The notes under the pieces: generated by a model
Databases searched by the model: none
Seen by the model: only the letters and a program-made list of their open reading frames with translations
Told to the model about the DNA's origin: nothing
Translations under genes and position numbers: made by a program
From: an uncultured Bacteroidaceae bacterium
GTDB lineage: Bacteria > Bacteroidota > Bacteroidia > Bacteroidales > Bacteroidaceae
Assembly (NCBI GenBank): GCA_944320955.1
Contig: CALUJL010000013.1
Coordinates: forward strand, 1 to 41,520
Direction of reading: 5' to 3'
Length of the DNA: 41,520 bases
Shown here: one piece after another, positions 1-9,339 of the stretch
How the letters are laid out: each line of letters opens with the position of its first letter
Position numbering within the stretch: the stretch's first letter is position 1

Positions 1-13
1 TCCCTTTTTTATT

Positions 14-150
14 TTGTATTGCCGGTGACCCGTTGCCAGGCTACCACCGCCTTCCTCCGCCCTTTCCGCTACGCTCCAAGGACGGAGGAAGGCGGTGGCT
101 GAGTTGCACTTCTAACTTGACGGTAGCCCAAAGGACAGGCAGAATACAAA
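14..150. repeat. Nested inverted-repeat element at the window edge
   Basis: A strong palindrome has 16-bp perfect arms at 44-59 and 83-98 around a 23-nt loop. It is nested inside weaker inverted repeats: GGCTACC at 39-45 with GGTAGCC at 123-129, and TTTGTATT-GCC at 14-24 with GGC-AGAATACAAA at 138-150. The nested arms suggest a folded RNA or a small non-autonomous element with terminal inverted repeats. I see no credible gene in it. Its left limit may be cut by the window edge, and no target-site duplication could be confirmed. Confidence 0.4.
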
Positions 151-188
151 AAAGAAACCGGGGCCGCATCCTGCGGATGCAACCCCGG
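145..188 (-). terminator. Intrinsic terminator of the outer-membrane barrel gene
   Basis: Read on the minus strand just after the stop at 221, CCGGGG (183-188) pairs with 158-163 and GCATCC (175-180) pairs with 166-171 around a TGC loop. A T-rich tract follows, the complement of 145-157. This is a typical rho-independent terminator. Confidence 0.85.
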
Positions 189-220
189 AATGGTTCTTAT
201 ACCTTAATTAAATGACTTTC

Positions 221-817
221 TTAGAAGCGGTAAGCGATACCAACATAGGAATCCTCGAACAAGGTCAGAGCGAAACTATTGTTCTTATTGTCCTCAACTT
301 TCCTATAGTCATAACCGAACTTACCAAAGTTTGCAGAAAGTACCCACTTGTCGCTCACTGCATATTCAAAACGAGCAAAGTGAATACCCACATTCATGTC
401 AAAGATACTCTCATCAATGCTGGTATCCTCATCAATATCTTGAGTGCTATTTCCAAATCCCAAACCGATATAGAACTCAGGAGCCCAAGAGAAGTTGGCG
501 CCTAATTCTTTCTTATAGCGGATAGTCGGCATAATATTAAAGGTAGTCTCCTTGCTGTCATTGACTTTATCCTTATCATAGTTAAAACCGATATGTCCAC
601 CAATAGCCAGATTATCGGTCATGTAATACATGAGAGAGGGCATGATCGAGAAACCGAATGTCTCTTCGGTCGTTCTCGTCACATCATCATCTTTCACTTC
701 TTCCTTATCAGTCGTAATACCGAAGCTTCCGCCGATTTCCATTACACCTTGTTGTGCAAACGTAAACGTGCTGGCTGCACAAAGAGCTACTGCAAGAATA
801 ATCTTTTTCATAATCAT
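221..817 (-). CDS. Small outer-membrane beta-barrel protein (OmpA/OmpW-like porin fold)
   Basis: A 198-residue protein with a Sec signal peptide (residues 1-21, ending TFAQ|QG). Alternating polar and hydrophobic strands follow, rich in aromatic and glycine residues, and the chain ends in YRF, the aromatic C-terminus used for outer-membrane barrel insertion. Glycine-rich strands such as NLAIGGHIGFNY and FYIGLGFGN fit an eight-stranded barrel of the porin-like families common in Bacteroidota. Acidic stretches near residues 38-46 and 130-140 fit surface loops. The start may be the ATG at 817 (MIMKK) or at 811 (MKK). The gene is AT-richer than mltG and uvrA next to it. It has its own promoter (903-910) and terminator, so it is monocistronic. 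The substrate or role cannot be read from sequence. Confidence 0.75.
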   Translation of the reverse strand: MIMKKIILAVALCAASTFTFAQQGVMEIGGSFGITTDKEEVKDDDVTRTTEETFGFSIMPSLMYYMTDNLAIGGHIGFNYDKDKVNDSKETTFNIMPTIRYKKELGANFSWAPEFYIGLGFGNSTQDIDEDTSIDESIFDMNVGIHFARFEYAVSDKWVLSANFGKFGYDYRKVEDNKNNSFALTLFEDSYVGIAYRF

Positions 818-902
818 TAAGTTTTTTAATTAACCAAAGATTTTATTGTTTTTGTTTCTTGTTGGTCTCAAATTCCGCAGGGCGGGATCTGATTTCCGCT
901 TG

Positions 903-910
903 CAAAGGTA
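903..910 (-). promoter_or_regulatory. -7 promoter element of the barrel gene
   Basis: The minus strand reads TACCTTTG, a match to the Bacteroidota TAnnTTTG box. It implies an untranslated leader of roughly 80-90 nt. No clear TTTG -33 box is seen at the expected distance. Confidence 0.65.
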
Positions 911-1168
911 TGGGTTTATATTCGATATAGCGGATATGTTCTACAACATTTTTTGCTCAAATAAGCACTTTTGACCACAAATAAGGCCTTTTTGAGGATT
1001 TCGAGACCAGCAAAAGAGAGATTCTTCGGTAAAAACTCCTCGCCAAGGGACACAAACCCCGAATGGTCAGCAGTTCTTTTTCTCACAATCGGAAGCATCC
1101 TCCACTGCCGACTGGCAGTCTATCCGCATTTTACAAAAAGAACTAAAAAAGAGACCTCGCCCCTTTGC
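911..1168. other. Intergenic region without a recognisable gene
   Basis: Between the barrel promoter and the mltG stop there is no convincing gene or RNA. Two similar segments, CAAATAAGCACTTTTG from 958 and CAAATAAGGCCTTTTTG from 978, resemble AT-rich relatives of the intergenic palindromes found elsewhere in the window. A 6-bp hairpin (ACTGCC-GACT-GGCAGT, 1104-1119) has no T tract. Short T runs follow the mltG stop on the minus strand without a clear stem. Confidence 0.4.
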
Positions 1169-2221
1169 TTACTTCAGCCGTATGTTCCGCCGGTTGAGCG
1201 CCTGTTGGTAGAGGCGGGCATTGCGCCGGTGTTCGCTCCAGGTGGCGGCAAAACGGTGCGAACCGCTGAAGTCCTCGCGGGCACACATGTAGAGATAGTC
1301 GTGCTGCTCGGCATGGAGCACGGCATCGATGCCCGCAATGCTGGCAATGCGGATGGGCCCCGGGGGAAGCCCTATATATAAATAGGTATTATAGGGCGAG
1401 TCGACCGAGAGATGCTTGTGCCCCACACGCCGGATGGAGAAGTCGCCCGTGGCAAAGACGGCCGTCGGGTCACTCTGGAGCTTCATCCCGCGGCGGAGGC
1501 GGTTGAGGTAGAGGCCTGCCACGCGGGGCTTCTCGGGATTGTAGTTGGTCTCGGCGTCCACGATGGAAGCGAGCGTGGCCACTTCCTCCGGCGTCATCCC
1601 CATCTTCCGCGCCGCCTCGCGCCGCCCGCGGGCTTCCCAGAAGGCATCGTGCTCCCGCTTCAGCCGGCTCATGAGGGCGCGGGGGCGGATGTCCCAATAG
1701 ACCTCGTAGGAGTTGGGCACGAAGAGGGCGGGCAGCGTCTGCGGCGTATAGGCGCCGAGGGAGTCGATGTAGGCCGTGTCGGCCATCAGTGCGGCTATTT
1801 CCGCCGAGTCCGCCTCCAGTTGTGCGCCGAGGCTGCGGGCCAGGTCGAAGACGGTGCGCGGATTGCCCACGGCCAGCATCAGGGGCGTCTGCCGCCCGGA
1901 GGAAATCTTGCGGTAGAGTTCGAGGTTGCTCTCGCCGGGCTCCACGGCATAGCGCCCCGTGCGCACGCGGTAGCCGCGCGTCTTCATGAGCACGGAGAGG
2001 GTGCGCAGGGAGAGGGTGCTGTCCATGCGCCCCAGCTTGTGCAGCACGGAGTCGGGCGTATCGTCGCGGTCGACGTAGAGATAGGCTGTCTGCCCCGGCC
2101 GGAAGTGCGGGCCGAGCAGGCTCCAGAGGGCTGCCCCTCCCACGAGGAGCAAGGCCAAGACCCCTGCGGCGCAGGCCGCAAGCCGCTTGCGGCGGGGGGA
2201 AAGGCGGGAGAATGCGTCCAT
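1169..2221 (-). CDS. mltG: Endolytic murein transglycosylase MltG (YceG family)
   Basis: A 350-residue inner-membrane protein that cleaves nascent peptidoglycan inside the glycan strand and limits its length. A basic N-terminus (SPRRKRLAA) precedes one membrane helix at about residues 15-37. The periplasmic part carries the YceG signature: LASIVDAETNYNPEKPRVAGLYLNRL with the probable catalytic glutamate near residue 224, then LQSDPTAVF and IGLPPGPI. Length is normal for the family. I start it at the ATG at 2221. A further in-frame ATG at 2263 lies upstream of the TACCTTTG promoter box at 2244-2251 and so is probably not transcribed. It follows uvrA on the same strand, but the terminator at 2315-2345 and its own promoter suggest a separate transcript. 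Confidence 0.92.
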   Translation of the reverse strand: MDAFSRLSPRRKRLAACAAGVLALLLVGGAALWSLLGPHFRPGQTAYLYVDRDDTPDSVLHKLGRMDSTLSLRTLSVLMKTRGYRVRTGRYAVEPGESNLELYRKISSGRQTPLMLAVGNPRTVFDLARSLGAQLEADSAEIAALMADTAYIDSLGAYTPQTLPALFVPNSYEVYWDIRPRALMSRLKREHDAFWEARGRREAARKMGMTPEEVATLASIVDAETNYNPEKPRVAGLYLNRLRRGMKLQSDPTAVFATGDFSIRRVGHKHLSVDSPYNTYLYIGLPPGPIRIASIAGIDAVLHAEQHDYLYMCAREDFSGSHRFAATWSEHRRNARLYQQALNRRNIRLK

Positions 2222-2243
2222 AGTGCTAAGCGAAAGTGCCGGA

Positions 2244-2251
2244 CAAAGGTA
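2244..2251 (-). promoter_or_regulatory. -7 promoter element of mltG
   Basis: TACCTTTG on the minus strand, 22 nt before the chosen mltG ATG. It fixes the downstream start codon over the in-frame ATG at 2263. The -33 box is weak. Confidence 0.65.
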
Positions 2252-2314
2252 GGAATTAAGCACGGGGCACAGCAGGCCGCGCTGCGATTTTCTGCATAAT
2301 TAACCTATTCTTCG

Positions 2315-2345
2315 AAAAGCCCCGGCGCTCCCCACACGCCGGGGC
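2315..2345 (-). terminator. Intrinsic terminator of uvrA
   Basis: On the minus strand GCCCCGGCG (2345-2337) and CGCCGGGGC (2327-2319) form a 9-bp GC stem, followed by TTTT. It starts four bases after the uvrA stop. Confidence 0.8.
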
Positions 2346-2348
2346 AGG

Positions 2349-5192
2349 TCAGGGTTTCAGTTTCGGGGCGAGGAAACGCGCCGTGTAGCTCTCCGGGCAG
2401 GCGAGGAGGCCCTCCGGCGTACCGCAGAAGAGGAGGTTTCCGCCTTTGTCACCGCCTTCGGGGCCGAGATCGATCACATGGTCGGCGCACTTGATGACGT
2501 CCAGATTGTGCTCGATGACCACCACCGTATGCCCGCGCCCTATGAGTGCGTTGAAGGCCGAGAGCAGGCGGCGTATGTCGTGGGTGTGCAGTCCGGTGGT
2601 CGGCTCGTCGAATACGAAAATCGTAGGCTCCGCCGCTTTCTCCTGTGCCAGGAAATAGGCCAGCTTGACGCGCTGGCTCTCGCCGCCGGAGAGGGTGCTG
2701 CTGCTCTGCCCGAGCTTCACGTAGCCGAGGCCCACGTCGGCCAGCGGCCGGAGCCGCGCGACGATGCGTTGCTCCCCGTGTTGCGTGAAAAACTCGATGG
2801 CCTCGTCCACGGTCATCTCCAGTATGTCGTAGATGTTGCGCCCCTGATAGCAGATCTCCAGTATCTCAGGACGGAAACGCTTGCCGTGGCAGGCCTCGCA
2901 GGGTAGCACCAGGTCGGCCATGAACTGCATGGGTATCGTGACGGTGCCCTCCCCCTTGCAGTCGGGGCAGCGCCCTCCGCCCTCGGCGTTAAAGGAAAAA
3001 TGGGCCGGCGTGCATCCCATCTGCTTGGCCAGCGGCTGCTCGGCCATGAGGCGGCGGATTTCGTCGTACGCTTTCAGGTAAGTAGCCGGATTGCTCCGCG
3101 ATGATTTCCCGATGGGGTTCTGGTCCACGAGTTCGATGCCCTTGGCTGCCAAGACATCGCCGCCCAATCCGGCAAACTCGCCGGGACGGTCGGCCAGCTC
3201 GCTGTACTCGCGCTTGAGGGCGCGGTAGAAGATGTCGCGCACGAGGGTGGACTTTCCCGAACCGCTCACGCCGGTCACGACGGTCAGCACATTGAGCGGG
3301 AAGCGGACGGTGATGCCCTTCAGGTTGTTCTCCCGCGCGCCGCGCACCTCGATGGCGCGGTTCCAGGCACGCCGCGAGGAGGGGACGGGTATCTCCTCCC
3401 GGCCCATGAGGAAACGGACGGTATGGGAACGCTCCACCGTTTCGGGGGAAATGTGCTGTAGCTCGTCGGCCGTAGGCACGGGGCCTTGGTAGACAATCTC
3501 GCCGCCGTGGCGCCCGGCCTCGGGGCCCACGTCCACCAGATAGTCGGCGGCACGCATGATTTCCTCGTCGTGCTCCACGACGACCACCGTGTTCCCTATC
3601 GCCTGCAACCGGCGGAGCACGCCTATGAGGCGCTGCGTATCGCGCGGATGGAGGCCGATGCTGGGCTCGTCCAGGATATACAGCGAGCCGACCAGGCTGC
3701 TGCCCAGCGAGGTGGCCAGGTTGATGCGCTGGCTCTCGCCGCCGGAGAGGGTGTTGCTGCGGCGGTTGAGCGTAAGATAGCCCAGGCCGACGTCGCACAA
3801 GTACTGAATCCGGCGGTCTATTTCGAGCAGGATGCGGCGGGCCACCATCTGATCGTGCCCGTCCAGCTCCAGGGAGGCGAAGAACTCGCGCAGGGCATAG
3901 ATGGGGAGGTCCACCAGTTCGGGCAGGCTCCGGCCGCCTACCTTCACATAGGAAGCCTCCGGGCGGAGGCGCGTGCCGTGGCAGTCGGGGCAGACGGTCT
4001 TGCCCCGGTAGCGCGCCAGCATGACGCGGTACTGTATCTTATACTGGTTCTCGCGCACCATCTGGAAGAAGCGGTCGATGCCCTCGACCTCGGCATTGCC
4101 GTGCCAGAGGAGGTCTTTCTCGGCTTGCGTCAGCTCGTAGTAGGGCTTGAAAATCGGGAAACCGTATTTTTCCGACCGTTCGACGAAGTATTTCAGCCAC
4201 TCGCCCATCTTCTCCCCGCGCCAGCAGACGACGCAACCGTCGTAGACGGAGAGGCTCTTGTCGGGAACCACCAGATTCTCGTCGATGCCGACGACGCTCC
4301 CGAAGCCTTCGCAGCGGGGGCAGGCTCCGACGGGGGAGTTGAAGCTGAACATCTGGTCCGAGGGTTCCTCGAAGCGGATGCCGTCGGCCTCGAAGCGGAC
4401 GCTGAAGGAGTGGACATGGGAGTTGCCCCCCTCGCCGTAGAAGCGCAAGAGGCAGGTCCCGTCGCCCTCGTAAAATGCCGTTTCGGCCGAGTCGGCCAGG
4501 CGGGAAAGGGCGTCTTTCGCGCGGCTAACCTGCAGGCGGTCGAGCACAATGTAGCAGGTACTGTCCGTATGGAGCATGGGGATTCCCCCGCCGGCCTGCC
4601 CTCCCGGCGACTCGGCCAGGGCTATGAGCTCGTCGATGCGGGCCACGGCGCCATCGACCTCCAGGCGGGAGAAGCCCATCTTCTGCAACTTGCGGAGATA
4701 AGCGCCCGAGGGCGTTTCCTTCACGGGGCAGAGGACGGTGAAGCGCGTGCCCTCGGGATAGGAAAGGGCACACTGGACTACGTCGTCCACCGTGTTCTTC
4801 TTCACCAGCTTGCCGCTGACGGGCGAGAATGTCTGCCCCACACGGGCGTAGAGCAGGCGGAGGTATTCGTAGATTTCGGTACTGGTGCCCACCGTGGAAC
4901 GCGGGTTGCGGCTGATGACCTTCTGCTCGATGGCCACGGCCGGGGGAATGCCTTGTATGAAGTCGCACTCCGGTTTTTTCATCCGGCCCAGGAACTGGCG
5001 GGCGTAACTGCTGAGACTTTCCACATAGCGCCGCTGCCCCTCGGCATAGAGCGTGTCGAAAGCGAGCGACGACTTGCCGCTTCCGCTCAGCCCGGTCACG
5101 ACAATCAACCGGTTGCGCGGCAGGTCGACACTGACGTTCTTCAGGTTGTTGACCCGCGCGCCACGGATGGATATGAATTTCTGTGCACTCAT
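2349..5192 (-). CDS. uvrA: UvrABC excinuclease subunit A
   Basis: A 947-residue ATPase that recognises bulky DNA lesions and loads UvrB in nucleotide excision repair. The first ABC half has Walker A GLSGSGKS (34-41), signature LSGGESQRI (482-490) and Walker B YILDEP. The second has Walker A GVSGSGKS (641-648), signature LSGGESQRV (834-842) and Walker B FVFDEP. The C-terminal zinc module is complete (C742, C745, C765, C768). In the insertion before the first signature, CPRC at 291-294 is present, but the upstream CXXC that pairs with it in E. coli UvrA is replaced by a Cys-free stretch ([10 protein letters not shown]). I recall this as usual in Bacteroidota. CPDC at 401-404 adds another pair. 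Length matches the family. No clear promoter is seen. The gap to purL (237 bp) holds a repeat array and a hairpin. Confidence 0.97.
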   Translation of the reverse strand: MSAQKFISIRGARVNNLKNVSVDLPRNRLIVVTGLSGSGKSSLAFDTLYAEGQRRYVESLSSYARQFLGRMKKPECDFIQGIPPAVAIEQKVISRNPRSTVGTSTEIYEYLRLLYARVGQTFSPVSGKLVKKNTVDDVVQCALSYPEGTRFTVLCPVKETPSGAYLRKLQKMGFSRLEVDGAVARIDELIALAESPGGQAGGGIPMLHTDSTCYIVLDRLQVSRAKDALSRLADSAETAFYEGDGTCLLRFYGEGGNSHVHSFSVRFEADGIRFEEPSDQMFSFNSPVGACPRCEGFGSVVGIDENLVVPDKSLSVYDGCVVCWRGEKMGEWLKYFVERSEKYGFPIFKPYYELTQAEKDLLWHGNAEVEGIDRFFQMVRENQYKIQYRVMLARYRGKTVCPDCHGTRLRPEASYVKVGGRSLPELVDLPIYALREFFASLELDGHDQMVARRILLEIDRRIQYLCDVGLGYLTLNRRSNTLSGGESQRINLATSLGSSLVGSLYILDEPSIGLHPRDTQRLIGVLRRLQAIGNTVVVVEHDEEIMRAADYLVDVGPEAGRHGGEIVYQGPVPTADELQHISPETVERSHTVRFLMGREEIPVPSSRRAWNRAIEVRGARENNLKGITVRFPLNVLTVVTGVSGSGKSTLVRDIFYRALKREYSELADRPGEFAGLGGDVLAAKGIELVDQNPIGKSSRSNPATYLKAYDEIRRLMAEQPLAKQMGCTPAHFSFNAEGGGRCPDCKGEGTVTIPMQFMADLVLPCEACHGKRFRPEILEICYQGRNIYDILEMTVDEAIEFFTQHGEQRIVARLRPLADVGLGYVKLGQSSSTLSGGESQRVKLAYFLAQEKAAEPTIFVFDEPTTGLHTHDIRRLLSAFNALIGRGHTVVVIEHNLDVIKCADHVIDLGPEGGDKGGNLLFCGTPEGLLACPESYTARFLAPKLKP

Positions 5193-5259
5193 CTTGAGGA
5201 CAATTCGTTACTTCTTTTTGTAAGGGAAGCCGCCACGCCCGAGGTGTCCCGGCTTTGCG

Positions 5260-5324
5260 AAAAAAGCGGCTGCACTTTCACCGGAAAGTGCCTGCGCTTT
5301 TCTGGAAAAGCCCTGCCACTTTCC
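5260..5324. repeat. Intergenic palindrome array A (three units)
   Basis: Three units of the 22-bp-period palindrome: AAAAGCGGCTGCACTTT (within 5260-5280), GGAAAGTGCCTGCGCTTTTC (5283-5302, opposite polarity) and AAAAGCCCTGCCACTTTCC (5306-5324). They lie between the purL stop and uvrA start, about 70 bp upstream of uvrA. Confidence 0.8.
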
Positions 5325-5382
5325 GACCCGCGCAACAGCAGAAATCTCTGCCCCGCCCGCCCCGGCCGGAACACGGCGGAAG

Positions 5383-5424
5383 CCGGCATGCGCCCCTCCC
5401 CCTGCGGGAAGAGGCGCACGCCGC
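5383..5424 (-). other. GC-rich hairpin after purL, no T tract
   Basis: The minus strand can fold CGGCGTGCGCC-TC against GGGGCGCATGCCGG just after the purL stop, with one G-T pair and a small bulge. No T run follows, so it may only stabilise the 3' end or terminate weakly. That leaves purL-uvrA read-through possible. Confidence 0.4.
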
Positions 5425-5429
5425 TCTGA

Positions 5430-8400
5430 TTATTTCTTGCTCTTAATCCACTCCCGTGCGTTGACGAAGGCCTCGATCCAAGGCGTCACCTCGTCTTTTC
5501 CGAGGCGGTCGGCAGGATAGTCGGCACACTGCCAGGGCAGGAAAGCACGCTCCAAGTGGGGCATCATGGCAATGTGGCGCCCGTCGCGGCTGCAGAGGGC
5601 AGCCGTCGAAAAGTCGGAGCCGTTCGGGTTGGCGGGATAGGCATCGTAGCTGTACTTGGCCACGATGTTATAATGGTCTTCCCCGTAGGGCATGGAGAAT
5701 TTGCCTTCGCCGTGGGCCACCCAGACGCCGATTTTCGTGCCGCTCAGCGAGCCGAGGAGCACACTGCGGTTCGTCGGGATGGTCAAGCCCAGGAAGCGGC
5801 TCTCAAACTTGCGGCTGTCGTTGTGGAGCATGCGGGGCTTTTTCTCATCTTCGGGGTTGATCAGGCCCAATTCGAGCATCAACTGGCAGCCGTTGCAGAT
5901 GCCCAGCGAGAGCGTGTCCTCGCGGGCGTAGAAACGGTCGAGGGCTTCTTTGGCTTTCGGGTTGAAGAGGAAAGCGCCGGCCCAGCCCTTTGCCGAGCCC
6001 AGCACGTCGCTGTTGGAAAATCCGCCGCAGAAGACGATGAAATTCACCTCCTCCAGCGTCTCGCGCCCCGTGACGAGGTCGGTCATCGTCACGTCTTTCA
6101 CGTCGAAGCCGGCCAGATACAGCATGTAGGCCATCTCCCGTTCGCCATTGGTGCCCTTCTCGCGGATGATGGCGGCCCGGATTCCGCTCGGAGTGCGGCG
6201 GTCGGGGTCGATGCCGTAGTCTTTCATCCGCCCGGTGAAGCCGGGGAGGAAGCATTGCTCCAGGGGTTGCTCCTTATAGTTGCGGAAGCGTTCCTGGGCG
6301 CAGCCGTTGAGACTCTGTTTGCGGTCGAGCAGATAGGAAGATTCGTACCATACGTCGCGCAAGTGGTCGATGCCGAACTGATAAGTAGCCCCGTCTTTGT
6401 GCAGCAGGATGTGGCGCTCGTCCACCGGATGGCCCAGCTTGACGAAGCCGATGCCTGCGTCCGTGAGAATCTCCTCCACTTCTTTCTTGTGCCGCACCTG
6501 GATGATGACGCCGGGATTCTCGGCAAAAAGGATTTTCACGAGGTCTTCTTCCTTAAACCCGTCGAGGTCCAGCTCCATGCCGCCCTCCACGTTGGAGAAA
6601 CACATCTCCAGAAGGGTCGTAATCATGCCGCCGGCGCTGATGTCATGCCCGGCGAGCACCAGGTCCTTGCCTATCAGTTCCTGAATGGCCTGGAAGGCAT
6701 CGCGGAAATAGTCGGGATTCTGCACCGTGGGCACGTCGCTTCCCACTTTATTGCGGCTCTGGGCAAAGGCGGAGCCTCCCAGTTTCAGGCGGTCGAAGCT
6801 GAAGTCTATGTGGTAGATGTACTTCTTTTCGTCGTTCACCAGCACCGGGCTGACCACGCGCTTCACGTCGCTCACCTGGGCGCCGGAACTTACGATGACC
6901 GTGCCCGGGGCTATGATCTTGGTACCGTCGGGATATTGCTGCGTCATGGAGAGGGAGTCCTTGCCCGTGGGCACGTTGACGCCCAGCGCGCAGCAGAAGT
7001 CGCTCAACGCCTCCACGGCTTTATAGAGGCGGGCATCCTCGCCTTCCTGGCTGCGGCAGGGCCACATCCAGTTGGCCGAGAGCGAAACGCCGTCCAGGCC
7101 GTCCGCCAGCGGAGCCCACACGAGGTTTGTCAGCGATTCCGCCACGGAAAGCACGCTCCCCGCAGCCGGGTCGGCCAGGCCGGCCTGCGGCGCATGGCCC
7201 AAGGCGGTGGCTATGCCGCGCGTTCCGCGGAAGTCTAGCGCCACCACGCCGCAGTCCGAGAGCGGAAGTTGCAGCTCGCCGACGCACTGCTGCCGCGCCA
7301 CGCGGCCCGTGACGGAGCGGTCCACCTTGTTGGTCAGCCAGTCCTTGCAGGCCACGGCCTCCAACTGGAGCACCCGGGTAACGTATTCCTGCAGTTCGGC
7401 CGCATCGTACGTCACATTCTCGTAGCGCCGCTCCACGGTCTTGTCCACCATATAGGTCTTCGGTGAAGAGCCGAACATCTGGCTCACTGCCAGGTCGAAC
7501 GGGCGGACACCGTCTTTCTGCACAAAGGCGAAGCGCGCGTCGCCGGTGGTCTCCCCGACTACGTACATCGGAGCCCGTTCGCGCTCGGCTATCTGCCGCA
7601 CGTGGTCGATGGCCTTCTCCTGTATGAGCAAGCCCATGCGCTCCTGGGATTCGTTGGCTATGATTTCCTTGGCCGAGAGCGTCTTGTCGCCAATCGGCAG
7701 CTTGTCCATCTCGATAAGCCCGCCGCAATCTTCGACAAGCTCGGAGAGACAGTTGACATGGCCTGCGCTTCCGTGGTCGTGGATGGAGACTATCGGGTTT
7801 TCCTCTTCCTCGCAGAGGGCGCGGACTACATTATATACACGTTTCTGCATCTCCGCATTGGCGCGCTGCACGGCGTTGAGCTCGATTCCGCTGCTGTAGC
7901 GGCCGGTGTCGACGCTCGATACGGAACCGCCGCCCAGGCCGATGCGGTAGTTGTCGCCGCCCATGACGACAATCTTGTTGCCCTTTTCGGGCGTGCCCTT
8001 GAGGCAATCGCGCCGGGTGCCCGTGCCTACGCCGCCGGCCAGCATGATTACTTTGTCATAGCCGTACTTTTCGTCACCTTCCTTGTGCTCGAAGGTCAGG
8101 ACGGAGCCGCAGATGAGCGGTTGGCCAAACTTGTTTCCGAAATCGCTGGCACCGTTGGAGGCTTTGATGAGGATTTGTTCGGGGGTCTGGTAGAGCCATT
8201 TGCGGACGGGGAGCACTTGTTCCCATTCGCGCCCGGCTTCGGTGCGGGGATAGGAGGTCATGTAGACGGCGGTGCCTGCGATGGGCATGGAACCTACGCC
8301 GCCGCCCATGCGGTCGCGTATCTCGCCGCCGGTTCCCGTGGAGGCACCGTTGAAAGGTTCTACCGTGGTGGGGAAATTGTGGGTCTCGGCTTTCAGGGAG

Positions 8401-9125
8401 ATGACGCTCTCCACGTCTTTGATGCGGAAGAAATCGGAACGGGAGTGGTCTTCGGGCGCAAACTGCTCGATGACGGGGCCTTCGGCGAAGGCTACGTTGT
8501 CCTTATAGGCAGAGATAATTTTTCCCGGATGCTCGCGGGTTGTCTTTTTAATCATCTGGAAGAGGCTGCTCGGCTGCTCTTTTCCGTCGATGATGAAGGT
8601 GCCTCCGAAAATCTTGTGGCGGCAATGCTCGGAGTTAATCTGCGCGAAGCCGAAGACCTCGCTGTCTGTGAGCTGGCGGCCCATGTCTTTCTCGACGGCC
8701 TTGAGGTATTCTATTTCTTCCTTGGAGAGGGCAAGGCCTTCCTGCTCGTTGTATTCCTCCAGGTTCTCGATTTTCCGGATGGGCTCTGCCTTGAGTCCGG
8801 AGGTGAAGATGGCTTGCGAGAGTCCGTGGTACATGCGCTGGAGCATCTCGTCGTGCTCGGCCGTCCCGGAGGCTACGGGGAAATATTCTTCGATGCGGCT
8901 GATGCCGGAAAGTCCCATGTTTTGGGTGATTTCCACGGCATTCGTGCTCCACGGGGTAATCATTTCCTTGCGCGGGCCTACGAAGAAGCCGCTGAGGTTT
9001 GTCTCGTTTTCGGGCGTTGCTCCGCCGAAGAGCCAGCAGAGGCGGGCAGATTCGTCAGCCGATGGGGTGTGGTCCATCTCCACGGCTATGATGTTCTGGA
9101 GAGGGGTTCTGAAAAATAGAATCAT
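5430..9125 (-). CDS. purL: Phosphoribosylformylglycinamidine synthase, single-chain (PurL)
   Basis: A 1231-residue cytoplasmic enzyme that converts FGAR, ATP and glutamine to FGAM, the fourth step of de novo purine synthesis. This is the large form with the glutaminase fused at the C-terminus, as in E. coli. Visible parts are the N-terminal domain, the FGAM-synthase core (FAQINSEHCRHKIFGG, KAETHNFPTTVEPFNGASTGTGGEIRD, MLAGGVGTGTR and a second AIRS-like half), and the class I amidotransferase. That last part has the nucleophile Cys near 1080 in GICNGC and His/Glu near 1190/1192 in MPHLER. Length is normal. The start MILFFRTP matches the N-terminus I know from Bacteroides relatives. A promoter lies 45 nt upstream, and none of the other genes nearby belong to purine synthesis. 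Confidence 0.97.
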   Translation of the reverse strand: MILFFRTPLQNIIAVEMDHTPSADESARLCWLFGGATPENETNLSGFFVGPRKEMITPWSTNAVEITQNMGLSGISRIEEYFPVASGTAEHDEMLQRMYHGLSQAIFTSGLKAEPIRKIENLEEYNEQEGLALSKEEIEYLKAVEKDMGRQLTDSEVFGFAQINSEHCRHKIFGGTFIIDGKEQPSSLFQMIKKTTREHPGKIISAYKDNVAFAEGPVIEQFAPEDHSRSDFFRIKDVESVISLKAETHNFPTTVEPFNGASTGTGGEIRDRMGGGVGSMPIAGTAVYMTSYPRTEAGREWEQVLPVRKWLYQTPEQILIKASNGASDFGNKFGQPLICGSVLTFEHKEGDEKYGYDKVIMLAGGVGTGTRRDCLKGTPEKGNKIVVMGGDNYRIGLGGGSVSSVDTGRYSSGIELNAVQRANAEMQKRVYNVVRALCEEEENPIVSIHDHGSAGHVNCLSELVEDCGGLIEMDKLPIGDKTLSAKEIIANESQERMGLLIQEKAIDHVRQIAERERAPMYVVGETTGDARFAFVQKDGVRPFDLAVSQMFGSSPKTYMVDKTVERRYENVTYDAAELQEYVTRVLQLEAVACKDWLTNKVDRSVTGRVARQQCVGELQLPLSDCGVVALDFRGTRGIATALGHAPQAGLADPAAGSVLSVAESLTNLVWAPLADGLDGVSLSANWMWPCRSQEGEDARLYKAVEALSDFCCALGVNVPTGKDSLSMTQQYPDGTKIIAPGTVIVSSGAQVSDVKRVVSPVLVNDEKKYIYHIDFSFDRLKLGGSAFAQSRNKVGSDVPTVQNPDYFRDAFQAIQELIGKDLVLAGHDISAGGMITTLLEMCFSNVEGGMELDLDGFKEEDLVKILFAENPGVIIQVRHKKEVEEILTDAGIGFVKLGHPVDERHILLHKDGATYQFGIDHLRDVWYESSYLLDRKQSLNGCAQERFRNYKEQPLEQCFLPGFTGRMKDYGIDPDRRTPSGIRAAIIREKGTNGEREMAYMLYLAGFDVKDVTMTDLVTGRETLEEVNFIVFCGGFSNSDVLGSAKGWAGAFLFNPKAKEALDRFYAREDTLSLGICNGCQLMLELGLINPEDEKKPRMLHNDSRKFESRFLGLTIPTNRSVLLGSLSGTKIGVWVAHGEGKFSMPYGEDHYNIVAKYSYDAYPANPNGSDFSTAALCSRDGRHIAMMPHLERAFLPWQCADYPADRLGKDEVTPWIEAFVNAREWIKSKK

Positions 9126-9170
9126 GGTTCCGTACTTTTTGGTTCTACGCCTGTAGTTTCGTTATAGCTG

Positions 9171-9202
9171 CAAAGGTAGTTTTTTTCGGCCAGCCACGCA
9201 AG
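9171..9202 (-). promoter_or_regulatory. Promoter of purL
   Basis: Minus strand: CTTG (9202-9199), 20 bp, TACCTTTG (9178-9171). This is close to the Bacteroidota consensus and gives a leader of about 40 nt. No purine riboswitch fits in so short a leader. Confidence 0.7.
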
Positions 9203-9228
9203 ATTTTCGCAGAGATGCGGGGGAATCG

Positions 9229-9318
9229 GGAGAAAGCGGCAGGACTTTCCGGGAAAAGCGGCTGCGCTTTCCGCAAAAAGGGGCTGCGCTTTCCGGAAAA
9301 AGCCCAAGGGCTTTCTGC
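9229..9318. repeat. Intergenic palindrome array B (four units, exact 22-bp steps)
   Basis: Units begin at 9229, 9251, 9273 and 9295, steps of exactly 22 bp. Cores are AAAGCGGCAGGACTTTCC, AAAAGCGGCTGCGCTTTCC, AAAAGGGGCTGCGCTTTCC and AAAAAGCCCAAGGGCTTTC. The array lies between the outer-membrane gene stop and the purL promoter. It is the clearest example of the tandem periodicity. Confidence 0.9.
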
Positions 9319-9339
9319 AAAGGGCGGCAGGGGGCGGGG

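Noticed and set aside
9132-9178. Purine riboswitch before purL
   Set aside because: The leader is only about 40 nt and lacks the aptamer pattern.
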